Shown here: positions 57,970 to 64,000 of the stretch, one piece after another
Numbering within the stretch: position 1 is the first letter of the stretch
Layout: every line of letters begins with the position of its first letter
Origin: Persicaria tinctoria
Lineage: Eukaryota; Streptophyta; Magnoliopsida; Caryophyllales; Polygonaceae
DNA: 64,000 nt
NCBI GenBank assembly: GCA_037127255.1
Contig: JBANSL010000016.1
Coordinates: 5,272,501 to 5,336,500 of the forward strand
Direction of reading: 5' to 3'
Notes under the pieces: model-generated
Told to the model about the DNA's origin: nothing
Database searches by the model: none
What the model saw: the letters and a program-made list of their open reading frames with translations, nothing else
Position numbers and translations under genes: made by a program

Positions 57970-58823
57970 ATCAAAATGATGGAACATGTGTTCATTTGAT
58001 GTTGCAGCCAAATACTGCATATATGTTTCCTTTGTAAATTGAATTGTGCATATGTTTCGTAATGAATTACACCCAACTAATACAGTTTAAGTAATCACTC
58101 AAGGTTAAAACAGATGGGTCTGATTTTATTACCATGGTATATATAAAATGGCATGGATCAAGGCTATCAGAATCGGGATTCTAAGATTAGATCACAGAAG
58201 GGTACGAGAAAAAACAACTCTACTAGCAAACAAAACCATTACAACAGCAAATTGAACCATTATCAATGCCAAGGAGCATAACGAGATTAGTCAACAAATG
58301 CATAAAGAGTACAATAAACCCCTTATTGAGAACAAAGCAAAAACATGCTATCAAGTCTCACGGTAGCTCTAGTCCATTTACATTTTTATCAACTGATCAA
58401 GGCAAGATGAAAGCAATGTAGGAGTTCGACTGCATGATCGGCACTGAAACCTGGCTTCACTTGAATAAAGTCTCAAGTTCCACTTCATACATAGTTTTGA
58501 GTTTGTCCATTACTGAATGTCTCCTAACTGTGTTGCTTGCTCCTGCATTACTTCCTGCTATAAGACGGTTTTAAGCTTAGTGTTGAGAATACTGACAAAG
58601 GTTTTGGGGCAGATGGCCATTAGAGATGATAAATAATAAATCAATGAAAACCACCAGTAAGTACATTTTTACAGAGAGAAAAGAACAGGCCATCAGATCA
58701 AAGTAAACAGATGAAGGACAGGGTACAAACCTCATTTACAGTCACCAATCGGGATTAATATCGTCGTTGTGATAAATCCGCATACAGAATCTCTCGGAAG
58801 TGATTGTTGTAGTTTTACTTTTA
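57970..58823. other. Convergent 3' flanks of HSP20-like gene and PNPase
   Basis: 854 bp between two genes that read toward each other. It must contain both 3' UTRs. The PNPase side may have a further 3' UTR intron near 58550-58730, but I cannot prove it. Confidence 0.45.
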
Positions 58824-59831
58824 CTATCCAACTTTCGCTTCGCCATTCACCAAATTACTTTCGGTGTCATCGGGAGCCATATTTGAAACTTTGCTGCTGC
58901 TCTTTCTTTGCCTTGTTTTGCCAATGATAGCTTGCTCAACACCGTCCCCTCTTGATACATCCTTGTTTACATATACAACTTTCTTAGGAGTGCTGCCAGT
59001 TGGTGCATTTTGTAACTCAGAACTTTCCTTGGTAGGATTTGTCAGACGCTGCTTTGAATTAGGTACTAGAGGATCAATATCTGGAAGCAGAGCTTTCCGA
59101 CTTAAGCGAAGTTGCCCCTTCTCATTTACCTGCAAAAAGGTATTCAAGCATAATTGAACCCCACAAGGAGGAAAATCATCAATACTAGTACAATCCCTGC
59201 ATCATGACATTTTTTTTAAAATAAGATATTAATAATACAACAAATTACTATTATAAAATTAAATAAAATATTAACAAAGTTAGGATAATATAAGGGTAGA
59301 GTTGATAAAGTAAAAAATGTAAAAAAAACATAAAATTAAGGTGGTTATGAAACCAAAGAAAAATATATTCTTAATTAATAGTTAGATGTAAATACATGAT
59401 TAAAAATGTGTAAAATTTTCACTTGTTAACAATTTATGAAATTGGAGCAAAAAAAATTCTTATTTAATAGATAGATATAGATTTATATTTAATAGTTGGA
59501 TATAAATTTAAAAATTCAATGTTTTGAATGTTGAATTAAACCAATTGATTAGAGAATGTAGAATATATTAAAAGAAAAAAAAAACTCTTAAAATTTGATT
59601 GGGAGTAAAAATTTAACATTAAAATGTTTTGAATTGAAACCATTGATTAGAAAATGTGTAATATCTTATATATACATATAAAGGGGAGGATACCCCCTCA
59701 TCAAATGGTTCTCATTAATTTCAATTATCTAATATAAATTAATATAGATATGGATAGGAAAAAGGCAGATTGGTTGAAAAGAAGAGAATTAAGGTGAAGA
59801 TGACACATAGGAAAAAATTTATCTGATTTAA

Positions 59832-59910
<79 letters not shown>

Positions 59911-62900
59911 TAGATATAGATTATCTAATACGGAGTATAAATTAATATAGATATAGATAGATAAAAAAGAGGGGGGAAAAGTGATTGGTTGAAAAGGACA
60001 GAATTAAGGTGAAGATGACATAAAGGCAAAAATTGTTTTGTTTTAAGAATAGATATGGATATGGGGATATAGACGGGGCACAAGGAGAACAAAGTTGATA
60101 CAAGCAGATACTGGATGGTGCTAAAAAAAAAAAGTAGATACTGGATGAATTATTAATAGTGTTAATTGATTCATGCTGGCACCTATCAACAAAGACATGC
60201 TTTGCCATTATTTATGTTTATATTTATATTATATATGTTAAATAAATTTACTCTAATATCAACACTTATAAGAATTTTGGTGATCCCTTCTATGTCTAAG
60301 AAGTAAGAACTTGCCAACCACCCTTCCTAATGGTCTATATACACTGATTTACAACAATTAATCTCTTTCTGAAATACTCCTTTCTCCAATTCCAATCTAA
60401 TTTTGCAACATTTTCTACAAATTTAGGGTTTGGTATATATTTCAAAACTGAAACACCTTGTTTATTAATGTATTATCAGCTGCCTAACTAAAGCCTAAAA
60501 GTTTTCTCAGCATTAATAACTGCATGGAAAATCTAAGACGCAAACGAAAGTGAAACAAAGAAAACAGGGAAGAAGTTATGATGATATGATCTACACAAAG
60601 GTAAAGAGACAAACCTCAATAAGTTTGACATCAATTCGGTCGCCAATCTTAAAAACCTACAAATGGTAAATAGGTTCACAATCATATTACCTAGAAGTCA
60701 ATACATAATACTCCGTATATAGAACAATAAATCGCATACTCACATCTTCTGCCTTTGGCAGGAAACCAGGGCTCAACTCACTAATGTGGCAAAGTCCCTG
60801 CATAAATTAGCAGCTCTCTTTAAGTATACTTCACATCACTCCCAAGGCCAAACTTTTTTTTATCAGGAAACTAAAACAAACTTGGAATACACCGAACAAG
60901 AGACGGAGAAACCATAGGAAATATAATCACACCAGAGTCCAAACCAGTAATTTTTTTAAGAAAACTTTTCCGGGGGGAAAAAATTATGCAAAATTAACTG
61001 AATAGATGAAAGCTAGCTGCATAAGGGAAAAGTTGACATCTTATGGGAAAAATGAGCTGAATATACCTCTCTTCCTTGTGCTATCTCAACAAATACCCCA
61101 TAAGGTGCTATTGTTTTGATTTCACAGTCCCTGCTTACCCCAAAAACAAAATGTCAGGGTCTCTTCGAATTTTAGTGTAAACAAACAATGAACATTAATT
61201 AGAACTCTCGAGAGTTTCCAGATTTCTGAAAATGAATCGATGATTTAAATGGTAACAAGCCTCATTTAATACTACTGGCCTAAGTTAAAAGACACTTCAC
61301 TTTACATCCTATTAACATCAAAGCAGATCGATCAAATTAGTAAATCTAAAGATGAGTAGGACAGCAGACCTAAAGATATCTCCAACAGAAGGAACCATTG
61401 TTAAACTCTTAATAATGGCTTTGCATTTCTCAAGGCTTATTAGATCCCTTGCTGTAATTTTCACCTACAAAAAATTCAACGCCATTGCAATAAAGAGTTA
61501 TTACCATAGGATTAACCCAAGAGAGTTTAAGACAGAATTAACACTTGAACCTACTGTTCCATCATCCCGGGTGTCAACAGCTTCAATTCCAGTTTCTTCA
61601 ATAATACTCTTCACCTTCTTCCCTCCTGGTCCAATAATAAGATTGATCTTCTCAGGCCTCACCTGCAAAGGAAAGTCAGTGCCCATACCCAATTAGCAAT
61701 CAGTTTTCTATAGAAAGCCAACAGAGTAGACATCCCAGGATAACTTACTTGCATCACATGGATCAGTGGAGCATACTTTGAAAGATTTCTAGAAGGAGGT
61801 GGTGAGCATTTCAGCATCTCATCTGGACAAAAGATTGACAAGAAAGCCAAGGATGAAGGAGATGATGGAAACACTGCAGACAAGTGTGCTTGAATTCTAT
61901 GGTGACCACATTTCACGACATTCACTATAGGGAAATATACATTGCAAGCATTATGTTTTACAACATATAAAAGGTGGTCATTAGTTAATTTCATGACATA
62001 ATACTTCATATGTCAACAATATTGAATTTCAGTTTCAACTCAAGTACACGAACAGAAAAGGAACAGTAGTTCGACATTTGTGATTGACAATGGAATTATA
62101 CCAAGAATACGTTTTCTTCCATCCCGGGCTTGGAGAAGAGCCTGCCTCATAACAGGTAAAGTAATACCTCCCACCTGTCAATTATTTGAAAAGGCGTTAC
62201 TGTGGTCCAAAAATAAGAATAGCCATAATCTCGGTTAGAACATACAGAAAAAGAAGCATATCATACAAATGGATACATATCATATCAAAGTTATAAATGC
62301 AAGTGATGATAACCTTGATGTCCAACTGGAATGCCGTAATCCCATCTTTACTTCCTGCAACCTGCGTGATAATGGAATTAATTAGTACATCCTCCTGTGT
62401 CATCATTTTTCCATAACAAGCTTATCCATTCAACAAACGTGACAAAAGACTATCAATAGAAACAAATATTTATAAATTATGTTATGCATTAAGAATAAGG
62501 CAGACATGTACCTTGAAATCCATATCTCCAGAAGCATCCTCGGATCCTGTTATATCAGACAAAATGAGTGGCGTTCCATCACCTCCAAATTCTTCTGTAT
62601 CCAAAACCAAACCCATGGCTATGCCAGCAATTGAACACTTCAGTGGAACACCAGCATCTTGTAATGCTAAACATCCACCACAAACTGATGCCATACTGTC
62701 AGAGAGTAAACATGATGAGAAAACTGAACAAATTTAGACCAAAAATTCACAAAATCTGAGAGATCATGTTTATCATCTCTTTTCATAATAAAAACAGAAC
62801 CCACCTTGAAGAGCCATTGCTTTCAGTGATATTACTTTCAACTCGTACAGTATAAGGGAACTCATCTTCCGAAGGTAGAATTGGTTCAAGAGCTCGCTCT

Positions 62901-63809
62901 GCAAGTGTTCCATGACCAATTTCTCTTCGACTAGGAGCTCCTATCCGGCCAGCCTCCCCAACACTTGATGGCGGAAATGAGTACTGTAAACATATTCACA
63001 AAAGTTTCCCAATTATCATGTATTACATTTTAGGGAAGGGATAACATTTTTTGCAGGGGACGTCACTTGCAAAGGACAATCTGCTGCCACAAAACTGTGA
63101 CAACTTCAAGTAAACCCTCAAATTAATTAATTTCATGATTAATCTCAACAATTTTTATGGGATTTGTCGGAAACAAACTCCTACAAGTAAAAATATTTCT
63201 CAGTATACCTGAAGATAGAATCTCTTCAGCTCATCATCACCCTCTAGGTTATCTATTCTTTGAGCCATTTGTTTATCACCAAGTGTCACCACTGCTAGTG
63301 CCTGTTGCATTCATGAGAGCACATGAGAAGAGATAGTTAATGTTTACAGTACTGAGCCTAGAAAGCAGCAAACCTGAGTCTCTCCACGTGTGAAAAGAGC
63401 GCTGCCATGAGCCCTTGGAAGCAACCCACAGCTTGAGCTGATATGACGTAATGCTTCAGGGGTTCGTCCATCACTTCTTCTTCCTCCCTGCAACAAAGGA
63501 AACATTTTATACAAGATAACAAAAAGAAATATTTCTGAGGAATCGATAGAAAATAATAGATGAAGGCTTTATTTCTCTACAAATATAACAAACCAACAGA
63601 AAACAATAGATGAAGGTTTTATTTCTGTTAAAATGAAATGACTTCTACTCAGCTTCATGAGAAACGACCCATTTTCCTTTCCTAACTTTCATTTGCACAG
63701 ACTATATACATCTGGTAAATAAGGGAGAACATACCTCAACAATTCGCTTCCGCAAAAACTTTGATGTAACTTCTTTAAAAACCAGCTTCACATCTACCTC
63801 TGAGTACAG
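58824..63809 (-). CDS. PNP1: Chloroplast polyribonucleotide nucleotidyltransferase (PNPase), C-terminal 14 exons
   Basis: Phosphorolytic 3'-5' exoribonuclease and RNA polymerase of plastids; matures rRNA and mRNA 3' ends. Exons (minus): 63735-63809, 63374-63487, 63209-63301, 62805-62983, 62512-62695, 62314-62361, 62102-62174, 61749-61822, 61555-61662, 61370-61464, 61067-61130, 60744-60797, 60615-60656, 58824-59129. These encode 502 residues in one frame. Second RNase PH core: [111 protein letters not shown]1: [21 protein letters not shown] to [33 protein letters not shown] and the tail ending [12 protein letters not shown] match the plastid rather than mitochondrial enzyme. The N-terminal half lies beyond the right edge. 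Confidence 0.95.
59725..60055. repeat. Duplication around AT/GATA microsatellite in PNPase intron
   Basis: 59725-59845 and 59921-60055 are diverged copies (aaattaatatagatat, gattggttgaaaag, aattaaggtgaagatgaca). Between them is (AT)n at about 59833-59870 and (GATA)n at about 59871-59910. Copy two has cggagta inserted after taata where copy one has none. Confidence 0.85.
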
Positions 63810-64000
63810 CTGGAAAACGAAGTCTATTATCCATTGACCAAATCTAATGGAGAACTTTAGAACAAATGCTGCAGGTAGGTGTAAGTTCTAATCAACAGTA
63901 ACATATTCCATAAACTTGGTAGAAAGAAAGAATAAAATGTAGCAGCACTATATAGACTTGAACTTTCCTCGTGTGGTCTACCACAAAATTTTCAAATGTC

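Noticed and set aside
59833..59910. Regulatory element suggested by the AT/GATA tract
   Set aside because: Plain microsatellite in an intron; slippage explains it.
61352..61696. Plus-strand frame of 114 residues in the PNPase gene
   Set aside because: Antisense to two PNPase exons encoding the KH domain; no independent support.

Overview
This is a plant nuclear DNA window. Its genes have short exons with GT-AG introns and encode plant-specific or plant-type proteins: a YUCCA flavin monooxygenase, a fasciclin-like arabinogalactan protein (AGP), plastid PNPase, a cytosolic glyoxylate reductase, a GT14 glycosyltransferase and an HSP20-TM protein. Intergenic DNA is AT-rich and full of MITEs, LINEs, SINEs and LTR-retrotransposon debris. 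Protein similarity points to a eudicot, probably an asterid; I cannot name the species. I see no prokaryotic operon, CRISPR array or intact virus.

Layout. 0.9-2.3 kb (-): first five exons of a plant CCDC93-like coiled-coil protein. 3.0-5.8 kb (-): complete eight-exon GLYR1-type glyoxylate/succinic semialdehyde reductase. 6-12 kb: intergenic DNA with LINE tails, including a 190-bp fragment with a 16-bp target-site duplication (TSD). 12.3-16.9 kb: a 296-bp hairpin element, then two 5'-truncated LINEs on the minus strand separated by a Stowaway MITE. 17-26.9 kb: SINEs, TRIM-like mini-LTR elements, Stowaway and Harbinger-like MITEs, LINE and copia scraps. 28.7-30.8 kb (-): complete YUCCA gene. 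31.4-35.2 kb: nested transposons, notably a SINE carrying a 71-nt plastid 16S rRNA fragment and a 1.08-kb MITE, plus a 938-bp hAT-like element. 35.5-39.1 kb (-): decayed Ty1/copia element. 40.8-42.9 kb (+): two-exon fasciclin-like AGP. 46.4-49.6 kb (-): four-exon GT14 glycosyltransferase. 50.6-56.9 kb: an AT-rich composite with inverted ends, containing a 2.2-kb solo LTR, a Stowaway MITE and a hAT MITE. 57.4-58.0 kb (+): two-exon HSP20-like protein with a C-terminal membrane anchor. 58.8-64 kb (-): the C-terminal 14 exons of plastid PNPase, running off the right edge.

The protein-coding genes look like an ordinary single-copy set and do not form one pathway. The only functional pairing is the AGP backbone gene beside a GT14 gene, a family that includes enzymes glucuronidating AGP glycans. 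The most unusual material is in the repeats: the plastid rRNA filler inside a SINE, a short TACGGAGTA motif that behaves like a 7-bp insertion with a TA duplication, and a local duplication that preserves empty sites for two transposons.

Exon coordinates were worked out by eye from splice signals and reading-frame continuity. Family assignments rest on recognised motifs, not on a search.
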